In this document: positions 45,496 to 58,199 of the stretch, in pieces | How the letters are laid out: every line of letters starts with the position of its first letter | Position numbering within the stretch: position 1 is the stretch's first letter | Origin: Bilabrum cf. latius | Taxonomy: Eukaryota > Bigyra: Bicosoecida > Bigyra > Bicosoecida | Assembly (NCBI GenBank): GCA_965178125.1 | Contig: OZ237763.1 | Coordinates: forward strand, 620,001 to 684,000 | Reading direction: 5' to 3' | Length of the DNA: 64,000 nt | Made by a program: the position numbers and the translations under genes | The notes under the pieces: model-generated | Database searches by the model: none | What the model was told of the DNA's origin: nothing | The model's input: the letters and a program-made list of their open reading frames with translations, nothing else

Positions 45496-48400
45496 TTAAC
45501 CTTGCACGTCGGCAGCATCCATTTCGTCTACCTCTGCAAATATGCCGTCCACCTGTGCCCGCAACCACTCCCTCCAGGGCTTCGTGCTGAGCTGCTTCTG
45601 CAGCTGGCTCTCCACCTGCTTCCTCAAGTCACGGTATGTGGGCAATTCCTCATCTGGGGTCTCGCTGGGGATCTACAGGATGATATCTCGCAGCACGCTG
45701 TGCACTAGCCGCAGCTCGGCACGCGTCGTACCAGGAGGCGCGGGCTTTGACGAGTCAAAGGATGAGGGCACCGGGCCCGTGACGGTGCTGGCACTTGACG
45801 CTGGAGCATGCGCCTGGGCATCCACGACACCGCTACGAGAGGCAGGGTCATGCAGACCCAGCGCCGACGCTCCCCCAGGCACACCGGGACCACCTGCAAG
45901 AGTCGCCTGCTGCTGCTGCTGCTCTTTCGCGGTACCGTCCTCGCTGCCAGTCCTGCTCTTGGGTGTGTCTACTGAAAACAAACCCTCCAGGTTGATGGCG
46001 TGGCCCGGTGTGGCGCCTGGAGTGGGCAAGGTCAGCGAGGGGTCGGTGCTGCGCACCAGGCCCACGCCAGCACCACCACCGACAGCGCTCGACTCCCTCG
46101 CATCAGAATTGCCCGCCTCAGAATCGCCACGGTTTCCCTGCTGCTCGTCAACCCGTTTGTCTCCGAAAGCACCCTACTCGATTCCAACCACAGATCCGAT
46201 CAGTCCAGCGGCAGTCTGCGCCTCCTGCTCCGACTGAAAGCACAGATCTACCCCGCCTGATGCCGCGCCGTCCCTAGTCTGCAGCACCACGCATTTACCC
46301 GCAAGCATCGACATCTTGGTTTGCACAGAACCGCGGATCAGCCGCAGGGCGGCTTTACAGCGCGCAGGTTTCTTCACCTGCACGCTGATTATGTCGCTAA
46401 GCACGACCCGACGGGCACTCGCTTCGCTTCCTTGCTGTGCGCTTTCTAGCCCGGTCCCGCTGCCTACTGTAGCTGCACCTGCCTGATCGGGCGCGCGGGC
46501 TCCCAGCTACCAATAGACAGCGTCGCCCGGCCTTGCCCACAGAGCGCCCATTGAGAAGCGAGTGTCTGCTGTGGCCGCCTTCATCCCGCACGTGCACACA
46601 ACTGGTGTTGTACGGTCCGATGTGCCGTCCTTGCCGTCGATGCCCGCGTGAGAGGAGGCAGCCAGGGCGCTGGAGGTTGCATCGGCCCCGCGCTGCCCAT
46701 CGCTTGGCCCGGCGTTCTCCCGACCCCGTTCTCCATCTTCCTCTGGGCTCCCAATGTCCAGCACATCCGTGTCCAGGCTGTCTGCGTCCCTTTCTCCTTC
46801 TGCCCAGCCGTCCTCGGAGCTGGCTGCCTGGCCCTTGCTGGCACTGCCTGGCACACCACCGTCAGCACTCCTACGACTATCACCCGCGCCGACTGCAAGA
46901 GAGGCCGCTGGAGCAGACACGCTGCGGTTTCCTGCTATCGCGCCTCCCTCGGGGAACACCAGCTGCACGAGTGGAATTTCAGCACCAGACGCTTGCGCAC
47001 CATCGACCGGTGCCGCGGCAGTGGACTGCAGAACAGACGTCCGCATGGCTTCTGCTGACGACAGCACCAGTCTGGCAGCCCTGAGAGCATCTCGCACAGC
47101 CTCCGCTGCTTCCTCTCTTGTGACGGCCTGATCCTCGCTCTCTGCCTCATGCTGCGCTGCCTTGGCTTGCCGATCTAGCGCCTCCAATTGCGCCTTGATG
47201 GCCCTGCATTCGCCCTCCAGGGCCTCTACCTCCTGGATGTCCTTCCTGGCCTCGGCTTGCATGGCTCTGGCCTTGCCCTAAGCATCGTCTCTGCTCTCCC
47301 GAGCCTGCCTGGCGGCTTCTAGGGATCGATCCAGCCTCTGCCTGCCCTCTGCCAGGCGCTTTTGCTGCACGCCCCGTTTCTTCTCGGCATCTTCCAGCTC
47401 GCGGCGGGCGTCGTCTCGCTGTTTCTGTGCTTGCTTGCGCTGCTCATCTGCGGCAGAAGTCTCTCGCCTTCCTGAGGATGCCTCTGCGACGGCTCGGGCG
47501 GCCTGCATCGCAACGTCATCGGCCTGTTTCCTAGCCTGCTCCTCATCACGAGCGGCCTGCTGGGCCCCGGCCTTGAGCCGAGCTATCTCAGCCCTGAGAT
47601 CTTCCAGTCGCATCGGGCTAGAGGCACTAGAGGCGCGCTCCTGCGCCTGGTGCAGGCTCTGCTCGGCCTCTTCCTGGGCCTGAGACAGCCGTGACAGTGC
47701 GACATCCCTCCGGCGAGCGGCTTGCTCCATCGACTGCCTGGCCCTCTGCAAGTCCTTGCCCAGCGAGGCCTCTGCCTGCACCAACTTGGAGTCCTCCTGG
47801 TCGAGCTGTCGGGCTGCCTGCGCGGACTGCGACGCCTGACGCCGCGCCTCGGCCGCCCGCTGCGTGGCCACCTCTGCCTCCCTCTCCGCCATCCCCGCTT
47901 GTTCCCTGGCCTCCACCAGCTCCCTCGCCTTCTCCCTGTACTTGGCCCACCGGTCCTCCAGCGCCTCCCGCCTCTTCTTCAGCTCGCCTCTCTGCTTGTC
48001 CAGGTGCTCCTCCAGCGCCTCTACCTCTGCCTCTGCCTGCTCCACCATGGCGCGCTGCTGCACGCGCCGCTCCACCAGCACGTCTGCCTCCTGCCGCCCT
48101 GCGGCGCTGGCTTCGCGGAAATCGGCCTCGGCCGCGGTTACCCCAGCGAACTCCAGCTGCAGCTGCCTCCGGAGCTCGGCTGCATCGGCGGCCCTCTGCA
48201 GTACCTGCCTCGTCGATGGCTCCAGGCTCCAGCCGTCCGTGAGCACAGCGGGTGGGACTGCAAGCGAGCGAACGCCCGCCTGCTCGCTGCCTTGTTCCCT
48301 GACGCCGCTCGGCATAGCTCCCTGCCTATCTGCGGCGCAGTTTCCAATCGATACATCCGGTGCCTTTGGCTTGCCGTGTGAGACTCCTGCAGCGTTGCCC

Positions 48401-50082
48401 TCGCCCTTGTGATCATCATTGCCAGCACTGGGGGTTTCAGCCCCTCCGCTTGCTCGATCTGCTCCCAGCAGGACCAACAGCGAGGCCGCCGCAGCCTCTC
48501 CGCACCTCTGGTTGTCCGATAGATCCACCCGTCGAATGAGGGGCAGGGCGCCTTTTCTGAGGCCCTCCAGCAGAACCACGGCTGCCCGGTCGTCCAGGGC
48601 ACATCCAGAGAGATCTAGCTGCTGCAGTGCACTGCCGCTCTCAGCCTCGGCCGACGCTTTGGCAGCACGGCCCGATGATTCATCTGCGTCGCTGATCTGG
48701 CTGCTGAGCAGCGCCTTCATCCCGTATGCCGTGAAGCCGCACCCGGACGAAACCTAGAGCGAGTCGCTGGAAATGCCCGCGCCGGGGCGCGATACCCGGA
48801 GCAGCCCCGAGGCGCCGCTCGCTTCCAGAGCCTCCGATATTTTGCGACCAGTCCCTCCGAGCAACTGCCTCGAATCGCCGCGTGCTCTGCTACTGGGGAC
48901 CATCGCTCCAGTCTGTTCGTTCCCATGCGCCTGCGCCTGCGCCTGCACCTGTGCCTGTGCCTGACCCCCGAGCAGCAAAGCCTTCAGGGACCCGCTGGCT
49001 CCCAAGAGCGCCCCCGCCGCCTCCATGGCCCCGTCAGTCAGGAAGTTGTCGCGGAGGTCCAGCACCTCCATTCGGGGGCACCCGTTGATCGCGGCCGACA
49101 TAACGTGCGCGGCGCCCTGGTTCCGCAGCATGCAGCTGGCGACCCGCAGTACGGCCAGTTCAAGCGCGTCCTGGAGGCCATCAGCGAGCGCACGCGCGCC
49201 CGAGGGACCGATGGAATTGCCCGACAGGTCCAGCACGCGGACTGGGGAGGACCGTCCCTGGGATCGGATCGCCTGTCCCAGGGCGGCGGCGCCCTGCGAC
49301 CGGATGAAGGAGCGAGCAAGGAGCACTTGCTCGAGGGAGGGCGCTCCCTCCCGCATGGCAGCGGCAATCGCCCTGCAGCCGCTGTTACCTACCGGGTTCC
49401 CATCAAACGAAAGCAGCCGCAAAGACTTCGAGGACTTGATTGCTGCAGCGATGGCCACAGTGCCTGCTGGTCCGATGTCGTTCAGGGACACGTCGAGCGA
49501 GGTGGTGCCTGGCATCGCTTCCAGTGCCGCCCCCACAGTGCGCGCTCCACGGTCCCACAGGCCACAGCTCCTCAAATTTATCGACTGTCCTGGAAAGGAT
49601 CCTACGGATTCAGCCGATTGGGCGCTTTCATTGATCTGTCGTATCACTGCAGGATCAAGCTGCCCGGCAGCTCTCAGCTCACCTACCGTCGGTGGATCGG
49701 GTAGGGTGCTCAGGGCTTGACTGTCAGAATGCCTAGTACCTGGATGTTGCATCATGCTCGCACCTATGATTCGCTCGCCTGGTAGGGACAAATCTGAGCT
49801 CACTATGGTGTGCGACCCAAAGCTAGCTTGTCGCAGGCCAATGCTGGGGGGATTTGGCGGCTCTGCAGGACGCCACCTCTGATTGAATCCCAGATTAGAA
49901 ACCGACTGTGCCAATGATGCGTCTTGGCGCGCAAACCTTCCAATTGGGCTGGTTGATCCGCGCAACTCCCGTCCGGCCCCGCTTTTTCGAGACAAGTAAC
50001 TACTCTCGTCGTATGCAGGGCCAGCGTCTCTCCCATCAATCATACTTGTATACACTGTACCATATCCCGAATCAAAGTCCAT
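45496..50082 (-). CDS. Leucine-rich-repeat / coiled-coil protein
   Basis: A 1528-residue frame from ATG 50082 to a TAA (45496-45498) that overlaps an AATAAA-like polyadenylation signal. The N-terminal third has RNI-type LRRs (LRLLSFDGNPVGNSGCRAIA, VRVLDLSGNSIGPSGARALA, MEVLDLRDNFLTDGAMEAAG, LQQLDLSGCALDDRAAVVLL). The middle (about 48250-47200) is a long Ala/Glu/Arg/Gln heptad coiled coil. A low-complexity region follows, then a possible PH-like stretch (about 46410-46190). In-frame TAG at 48754, 47278, 46507, 46174 and 45673. It is head to head with the LRR/IQ gene. A cytoskeletal or flagellar scaffold role is a guess from architecture only. Confidence 0.75.
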
Positions 50083-50251
50083 CGGCCCTGGTTGCTACTG
50101 CGAGTACAAGTTGTGTCGCGCAAACGGAAGCCCGGCGCCGCGCGAAGTATCATGCGGAACCTGAACATTTCGGTTGGCGAACTGAGCACGTTCGCGGATG
50201 CATCATGCACCCAAGATAACGGCTAGATGCGCAAGATAAGGTAATATTTAT
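50083..50251. promoter_or_regulatory. Divergent promoter region between the two LRR genes
   Basis: About 169 bp between opposing ATGs, with AT-rich patches near 50235-50252. A shared promoter is likely; no motif was assigned. Confidence 0.4.
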
Positions 50252-53200
50252 ATGCAGGAGCGGCGCGGACTGATGGGTGCGTCTAGTTTGGAACGTGACT
50301 CCGTGTCAACCATGCTGTCATTCGGGACCTTGAGCGTACCGTCGCGATTGGAGGACGCTGTAGAAGGTTTTCCGCCTCCCCACGTAGAATCGACGTATAT
50401 TGATCGATGCATTGGCCACGTCCCAGGGGTGTTCCCCGTGAGCCTTGGAATTGCTCTATCAGCGGATGGGTTAGACACTGTAGGACATGCGGCATTCTCG
50501 TCTGCGATTGGAGCCGCAACGGGTAAGCTGAGGAAGCTTCACATAAGAGGCCCTAAAAAACAATCTCGGACACCTAACCAGATGGCTCAGGATGCCCAAA
50601 AGCTGCCCCGTGACAAGCACAGAGGTGCTTCTGATGGAAGCGCATGCAGCGTGTTTCGGCAAGACTCGAGCGATTCATTGGCCCTATCGTTCGGAGAGGA
50701 TACTGACGCCCTTAGAGAGGAAAGCAAAGTTGCTGCAGGGGGAGCCGCTTCGTCCTCCATGGCAGGCAAGGCTCGTGGGCCCGTGCGAGTAGCATCTATA
50801 CAGGCCGTGGCAGTCCTGCGGTCGAGCGCGAACGTTGACCTATTCTTTGGAGTCCGTGACCAATCTGGGGCTACGAAAGAGCCAGATACAGATGTTGACA
50901 GCACATCACACGCACCAGAAGGCCCGATAGCAGCTGCTGCGACCGTTTCTACCACGTCTGCGCAAGCCGCTCACTCGCACGCTGGCCGCGCCTGTCTTCT
51001 TCCCAGACTCTTCGTGGATCTTGGAGGCTGGAACCCTTCAGACAGCGAAATCATAGCCATGGGACGAAGTCATGGAGACTTCACGACCTCGCTGTCTCTT
51101 CGGGACTGCCACCGAGTGTCTGCAGATGGGATCCAGCAGGGTGTCTGCAGGCTCAAGCTGCTCCGAGACCTCGATCTCGCAGGGTGCACTCGAGTGTCAG
51201 CGGCCGCGGTCAGGTCGATCGCCATTCACTGCGTGTCGCTCGAATGCCTGGATCTCTCTGACTGTCTCGCGGTGGACGACGGCGCAGTAAGGGAGCTCTC
51301 GCTGCGGAGCAGGCGCCTCTCCACGCTCAAACTTGCGCGGTTGCCTTTGCTCACAGACCTGGCGTGCCAGGGGCTTCTAGAACGACCGAGGAGATCTGCA
51401 GCTCCGTGGAAGGCGCTCTCGCTGCAGGGATGCGAGCGGATTACCAGCGCGGGGGTGCTCGCCGCCGTGTCACGAAGCAAGGGAGATCCCTCCGAGCTTG
51501 TCGAGCTTGATCTATCCCATATGGCACGGGCCAGTGACCTGTCTTTTCTGGGGGCTAAAATGCCCAAGCTACAGAAAATTGATGTGAGCGGCATCTTGCT
51601 CGGGGACGAAGCGCTCGAGTGGGTAGGACGGGCTGCCGCCGGTGCCCTCAGAGACATTGCTCTGCAAGGTTGCCGCACCATAAGCAAGGTCGGGCTGCAA
51701 GCGCTGTGTGACCAGTGCCCCGACATCGAGGTGCTGGATATTTCGCGATGCTTTCAGCTCGGAGACGAGACGCTAGGCACTCTGGGCGCATGCCTCGTGG
51801 GGTGCAGTCTTCGGGTCGTGCGGCTGGACGGCCTGCGCGAGCTGCACCCACCCAGCCTTCGGGCGTTCTTCGCCGCCTTTCCCAGGCTAGAAACCGTGTC
51901 CTTGGTTGGAGTTGAGAGAGTCGACGACAGGGCCATCGAGATCCTCGCTGGCACGGCGGGGCCCAGGCTGCGGCAGCTCATTTTGACAACGGACTGCAAG
52001 GCCGGAGACGGTGCTTCGAGCTAGTCTGCTCCCGGTCCCAGGATCAGCGACGCGGCGCTCAGGGCACTGGGGAGGCACTGCACGGAGCTGGAAGTATTCC
52101 ATGCGGCTGGAATGCGGCATGCCACAGACAAAGGGGTGAGGCGCCTCCTGGTTGGTTGCTTCCGGCTGCAGCGGGTGTCTATCGGAGGCAGCTCGAAGCT
52201 GACCGATGCATCGCTTTAGGCGATAGGCGCGCGGTGTCGTCGCATGCAGGGGCTGTTTCTTGCGCATTTGCCCTCAATGACCGAGGCTGGTCTTCTCCAG
52301 ATCGCTAGGGGATGCCAGCGACTGAGACAGGTTACGCTGTCTGGATGCGCCAAGGCGGTCACGACACTTGCCGTGATGCACCTGCTGAGGGCGTCCGGCA
52401 ACAGCCTAGTGGAGCTGAGGCTGTCTGGCTGCAGGCGAGTGCAGGTCCTACAGGCCTTCGCAAGGGTGGCCAAAGATGCCAGATCCCTCCAGCTCGTGGA
52501 TCTCTCCTACGGCCCCATACTGTGCGATGCAGCCGTGGGGCTCCTTGCACGGTCGTGCCCTTCCATGCACACGCTCAACGCCAACGGCGCGAGCTCATCG
52601 GTGTCTTCGTCTGCACTGGCTGCTGCTGCGGCCATCCTGCCGCTGGCCCGGCTGAGTCAGACTGGGTACGGCCTGGAGCCCGGGCACGCGATCGCCCGGT
52701 GCACCGAGCTGCTGAGCGCCTCGATTCAGAGGACGGAGCGGTCTGCATGGGCTGTCATCCGGCTGCAGAGCATCTGGCGCGGTCGCGTGGCTCGATGGTT
52801 CGTGGGCAGGATCCGAGAGGCTCGAGAGCGCCTGGAGCAGGCCAGGCGCACGGCAGCTGCGATTCCCGTGCAGGCCGCTGCGAGGAGAAACCTCAAGAGG
52901 AAGGCATACCTGAAGGTGATGGAGATCCGAGCAAGCGCGCAGATTCAGGTCCGGGCTGCGTGGATGGGTCACTACACCCGCAGGCAAGTCAATGAGATGA
53001 AGGATGCCATGGAGCGAGGCTTCAAGCACGCTCTCGCTATCCAGTGCCAATGGAGGTGCCATGTGGCCCGCCGGATGCGCAGGAGGCGAGCCATGCAGGC
53101 CGTCTCCAAGAAGCTACGCCCGTTCCTGCGATACCGCGCGGCCTTATAGCGGGCCGCGATTCGGCTCCAGGCCCACGTGCGAGCCTGGGTGACGCGTCGG

Positions 53201-56200
53201 CGCGCCATCGCATGGATCATGGAGCGGGTTGGGGCTGCGCTGCACATCCAGAGAACATGGCGCGGGAGGCAAGGCCGCCATTTCGCCCACATGTTGAGGG
53301 AGAGACGCAACGGCGCCGCTATTACAATCCAGTGCATGTGCCGCCAGAGGCTTGCGTACTTGGCAGCTTGGCGCCTGCGGATCGAGGCCATGAGGAAGTG
53401 GCAGTGTGCGGCATACCTGCAGGCGATCTACAGGGGGCACAGGGGGAGGCAGCTCGCCAGTGAGATCAAGCAGCTCAAGTTGCAGAGAGACTTGGCGGAG
53501 ACGAGGCGGCTGCAGGAAACGCGCGAGAAAGAGGACAGCGCCGCCCGGTTCCTGCAGCGTACCTATCGTGGGCATGTGGCGAGGCAGCGGGTCACGACGC
53601 TTCGCCAGGCACTGCGGTTTGAATCGAGGCGGCTGCAGGCCGCACGGCGCATTCAGCAGAACTGGAGAGCCAGCAGGTCGAGGAGGATGCTCCGCAGGGC
53701 CAAGGAATTTGCCGTGCAAGGAGCCAAGCTGGCACCGGCACTCGCGGCACTGGGCCAGCGACGGCGGGGGATGATGATGGCAGGGGCAGCGTGCAGCATC
53801 CAGCAGTTCTGGAGGCGGTACACGGCCAGGGACAGGGTCTCTCGCATGCTGGCCGCGGCACGAAAGGGTAGTCTCACGCGCGCGTGGTTCCTGCCCTGGC
53901 GAGACGCCCGAGTCGCCTGCGCCACCAAGATCCAGCGGGCGTTTCGGAGGTGCGCCCGCATCGCCTACTGGCGCGCCATTGCTGCCGCGCTGTTGGCGGG
54001 AAAGAAGGCCCGCCTGCAGGTGCTGGCCGAGGCCGCGGCTCGCCTGATCCAGGCCAGGTGGCGGGCGATCAAGGAGGCGAGGCGGCACCGGGCCATCATC
54101 GAGGCGGAGACGGCGTACCTCAGGGAACAAGCCGAGATGAGGAGAGTGCACCGGGCGGTCACGAGAGCGGACCCGGATCTGGAAAGAGAGGCCCGTGCAA
54201 GGGCACGGATGCACCGGGCGGACAGGGAAGCAAGCGCAAGGGGCAGCAACGCCCTGCGCGCAGCTACTGGTGGGCTGCTGGGCACAGATTCCAAGGAGAA
54301 AGAGCAGGCCGCCGAGTTTGCGGTGCGGTCGATGATGCGTCGCACGGTGAGAGAAGCCGGTGTGGTGAGCGTGGCCATCACGGTAGGCGAGCGGGAGCGG
54401 CTGGAACGGCAGCAGCGGAACGACCGTCTGAAGGAAAGCAGCCGGCCGCACGAGGTCGTACTCAGGTACGACCTCTCGGCGGCGCTGCCCCCTGACAAGG
54501 CCCTCGCTTCATTGCAGCAGAGGAGGCTCGCACTGCAGGCCTCCCTTGTGGCGGAGGGGCTCGGAAGACAGGAGATCCGGGACAGGCTGGCCCGGTGGGA
54601 GCGGCGACGGGAGCCGTCCACGTACGCCAAAGACGTCCGGCTGTGGGTGATGCGGTCCAGCGCCGGGGAACACAAGGGAGAGCCGGTGCAAGATCCCCTC
54701 ACAGATTTGCGACTGGCACCGTTGGCGCAGGGCACCTCCCGGGACGATCTGTACAAGGACAGGGAGACTGCCCGCGCCTCGGGAGATGTAGTCATTTCGC
54801 ACAGGGGGGAGGGGACCAGGCTAGAGCTGCGGGCCAGGCGCGACGGGCCCAAGCGCATCACCCAGATCGCCGTGGGCCCGGTGGACCCACGCATGCTGGA
54901 GGCCCAGGTGCTGCTTAAAGAAGAGATGGAGCCGCTGGGGGTGGACCTGTCCGAGTGCGGGCTTGCGGAAGGCCTGCAGGTCTGGGTCAAGCGGGAGGGG
55001 GTGCCCCGTCCTCCCGCCGCCGAGCAGGCCAAGCAATCGCTGAGCAAAGAGCCGTGGTGGAGCCCCCTGCTGCAGCGGGTGATCGACATGCTCCAACTGC
55101 GTCCGGGTGATGTGGAGCGGCTCCGGGGCATCTTCGAGGGGCAGAAGGGCTTCAAGAAGCGGGCGGGCAGATCCGGGGTTGTCCCTTCCAGGGATATCTT
55201 CCACGGCGTAGAGCTGCCGTACGGAGACTTCTCGAGGCACGTGGTGGTGTTCCTTGGCGTGGGGGACGGGAGCGAGGAGGACGACATGGAGTTCGGGGAG
55301 TGGGCGTGGCTGGTGGCCTCGCTTGGCCTCATGGCCAGGCCCGAGATCGCCCGGCTGGCCTTCTCCTACATCGACAGGGATGGTCTCAAGGCGGTGTCCA
55401 CGGCACAGCTGCTGGCGGGCTGTGAGGAGCTGCTCCGCGTGCATCCCATGGGCGTGTCCCTCTCCATGGTGCGTTCCAAGGCCTCACACCTAAAGAAGAA
55501 CTCGCTCGGGCAGATCCCGCAGTCAGAGTTCGAGGTCCTGGACACGCTCATCCCCGCCGTGTCGTTTCCCGCGCACCACATGAGGCAGCAGTTCGTGACC
55601 CGCGTGCTGGGAGAACGATTCTGGGAGGGTCTCAAGGCAGAGTACCAGGCGGTTCGGCGGAGGCTGAGAAGGCTGAGGGAACTGAAGAAGCTTGCCGAGC
55701 TCGAGGAACCGGATCCTGCCCTGCTTGCGGTGCGGCTGGCAGAGTCATGCGCGAGGAGGAGCCCGCTCGTGAAGCAGGCCTTCGTAGAGAGGGTGAGGGC
55801 GGCCTCGCCGCTCGCGCAACTGACGGGCCAGGGAACGTTCGGTGCTGGCGGGGAACAAAACGCGGCGGGAAAGAAGGACATGCGGGAGCGCGGGGCCGTG
55901 TGCGTGGCGGTCGTGGTGCCCTCTATGCCGGAGTGCGTCCGCTGGGCGGGGCAGAGGCGGTTCTAGGTGGAGCCCTCTGCGGCGGGATATGCCGAGCTCT
56001 GCAGACACGAGGGGCTCAGGAGAGAGGTCATGAGGAGCATCGCACTGCAGTGCAGCAAGGCGGACCTGCCTAGGGACCAGGTCCCCAGGGACCTGGTGCT
56101 GACCGCGGTGCCCTTTGCCGGCAGCAACGGGATGATGCTGCAGCCCTCCGAGCCCGGCAAGGAGCCGACCGTGCTGAATAGAGCTGCCATCCGCGCTGCG

Positions 56201-56920
56201 TACAGGCCGCACCTGCAGATCCTGGCCAAGCGCGTTGCGAGGGAGATGGGCAAGCCCACCGTGCTGGAGGAGCTGGCGAGCGCGGCCCGGGCCTTGTGGC
56301 CTTTCGGTGGAGGCGGAGGTGGAGGGAGAGGCGATACCAGTGGGGGTTAGAGAGGAAGGAGAAGAGAAGGAAGAGGAGGGAAAGGGAATGGGCAGGAAGG
56401 GCAAGGAGAAGGAGATGGCAGCATCATGGCCAGAGCCGCTGGCTTCCTTGGGATGGGGCGGGCAGGAGTACCTGGGATCGGTGCGGGTGCAGGTGCGGGT
56501 GCGGGGGCAAGGGCCGGGACAGGAACTGGGTCCTTGCACAACCGCTCGAGTTCACGAGGTGGAGAAGGGATCTCGGCGGACCAGGGGTACTCCAGGGCTG
56601 TGGCCGAGGTGGCCCGGGATGTGCGGGCCGCGAGTGCCACTGGGGCCAGTCTGCGGCACGGGGGGCCTGGGGGTGGGCTCGCGGGGGAAGAGGGCATGGA
56701 GGTGCTGCAGCACCGGCTGGCCGTGGCGGAGGCGGGCGGGGCGAGGGGCTTTAGGGAGATGCGCAGGGAGATGGCGGCGAGGGCAAGGCAAGCACAGGCG
56801 GAGGGGGAGCATGGGGCGGCAGCGGAGCGAGCGTTGGATGCGGCTGCGGGAAGGAGCAGGAGTGGCGCGCCTCGCATGCTGGTAGGGGGCAAGCCGGTCC
56901 GGGCGATCGGCCCCGGGTGA
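50252..56920 (+). CDS. Giant FBXL-type LRR / IQ-motif protein (2222 residues)
   Basis: One frame from ATG 50252 to TGA. Residues about 270-830 are cysteine-type (FBXL/AMN1-like) LRRs, e.g. LRDLDLAGCTRVSAAAVRSI and LQKIDVSGILLGDEALEW. About 52740-54100 encodes a dense array of IQ motifs (IRLQSIWRGRVARW, LHIQRTWRGRQGR, FLQRTYRGHVARQR), expected to bind calmodulin or EF-hand light chains. A charged region follows, then an EF-hand-like part (FSYIDRDGLKAVSTAQLL, about 55365). The tail is Gly/Ala rich. TAG at 52022, 52217 (LTDASL-TAG-AIGARC, where LRRs often read SLQAIG), 53147, 55964 and 56348. No F-box is visible. Architecture resembles axonemal or centrosomal scaffolds, by inference. Confidence 0.75.
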
Positions 56921-57067
56921 GCCATGCGGCATGCGTCTGCCTGCTGCTGCAGCGCGAGTACACCAGAGGCCACGATAGATTGCCAAAATATATGCTTCTG
57001 TCGATTGAATCTCATACCACCCACAACTCTTTCATTCCTACGTCAAACTAGAGAATGTGCACTGCAA

Positions 57068-57556
57068 TTACTCGTACCGGCCGTACAGGTACGGGTTCTG
57101 GGGCTCCTTGCCCGGCTTGGATTCCACGCACTGCACCCACAGCAAGTACCGCTCTCTCATCAAGGTGTCGAGCTCCGGCTTCGTGAATGGAGGCTTCTAG
57201 GTTCCGTACGACAAACCGGTGTTTGTGAAGTCCATGGCTGCGCAGTGAGCAAAAGTCGAGGAGGGTACGGCCTGTGGAGCAGCATGCAAATATACTTCCA
57301 AGCATTCTTTAGTGCGCACCGGTTCTGAGCTACACACCTAATGACCAATTCAAACGATTACAGATAAATGAAAGCGTAAACATATCATTCTGATTCGCAA
57401 AATCGTCTCACTGAGGCGCACATAATCGGTCCAACGGCGCTTGCAGCGGTGCTTTCCAGGCCTGAAAGGCTGAGCCAAGGAAAAGGGCCTGCCATCCATC
57501 AGGTCAGAGTCCTTGAGAGTGTCTGCGAAGGTCGAACGCTTGCCAGCGCTAGCCAT
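57068..57556 (-). CDS. Small conserved-looking protein, two exons
   Basis: Exon 1 (57556-57422, MASAGKRSTFADTLKDSDLM to RRWTDY) joins exon 2 (57271-57068) across a GT-AG intron in phase 0, giving about 112 residues. Exon 2 reads AVPSSTFAHCAAMDFTNTGL, then SYGT-TAG-KPPFTKPELDTL, and ends PQNPYLYGRYE before TAA. In-frame TAG at 57197-57199. It has few cysteines and no membrane segment. Size and composition would suit an accessory subunit of a mitochondrial complex, but no family is recognised. It matters because an in-frame TAG and a TAA stop occur in one short gene. Confidence 0.6.
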
Positions 57557-58199
57557 AGTTACCCTATCCTCGAAAGTGCTCCATTTCGACCGCAAACTAG
57601 TTCCGTAATTAATCATTTTAATTTGTCACGGCGCCGCGCATATTTTGTCGATCTACGATGCAATACCGGAATTGATGATCCAAGGCAAAGGCAAAGAGTG
57701 CGGGCGCAATACTCTACGATAAATGATTGAACCGAGCTGCGATTTTTGAATGGCATCAACACGGGTCTATCATCCAGCCGCACCTCGCTCGCCGGACACA
57801 TGTGTCCGGCGAGCAGCTCAGCTGGCCCAATCCCAAACACCACCGCAAGACCCGCGGAGCCGAACCGCAATGCACACAAATCAAAATATATCCAGCTGGC
57901 CAGCCCAGGCGCACCGCCCCACCGCCCACTTCTGGCCAGTGCAGAGGCCAGAGCAAGCACCAAAGCGAGCGGCGTCGCCGCGACAAGAGCGGGCGAGCAC
58001 AGCCGAATCACATGCAAGAAATCAAAGAGTAGCAACCAGAGCGCTCACGGAGCCAAGCTTTCCGGCCCAGATGATCCTCGCGCGGCACAAGCGCGAAACA
58101 TCCTCAGCCGGACAGCCGGTCGCTGGGGGCACCACCAACCACCATGCAGACGGACGCCCCGTCACGACGGCTCCAGAAACCAGAGCATACTGCTTCTGC
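57557..58199. other. Intergenic, no gene seen
   Basis: Upstream of the small gene and downstream of the large surface-protein gene. A short palindrome-like stretch around CGGACACATGTGTCCG lies at about 57796-57812. No gene is supported. Confidence 0.45.
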
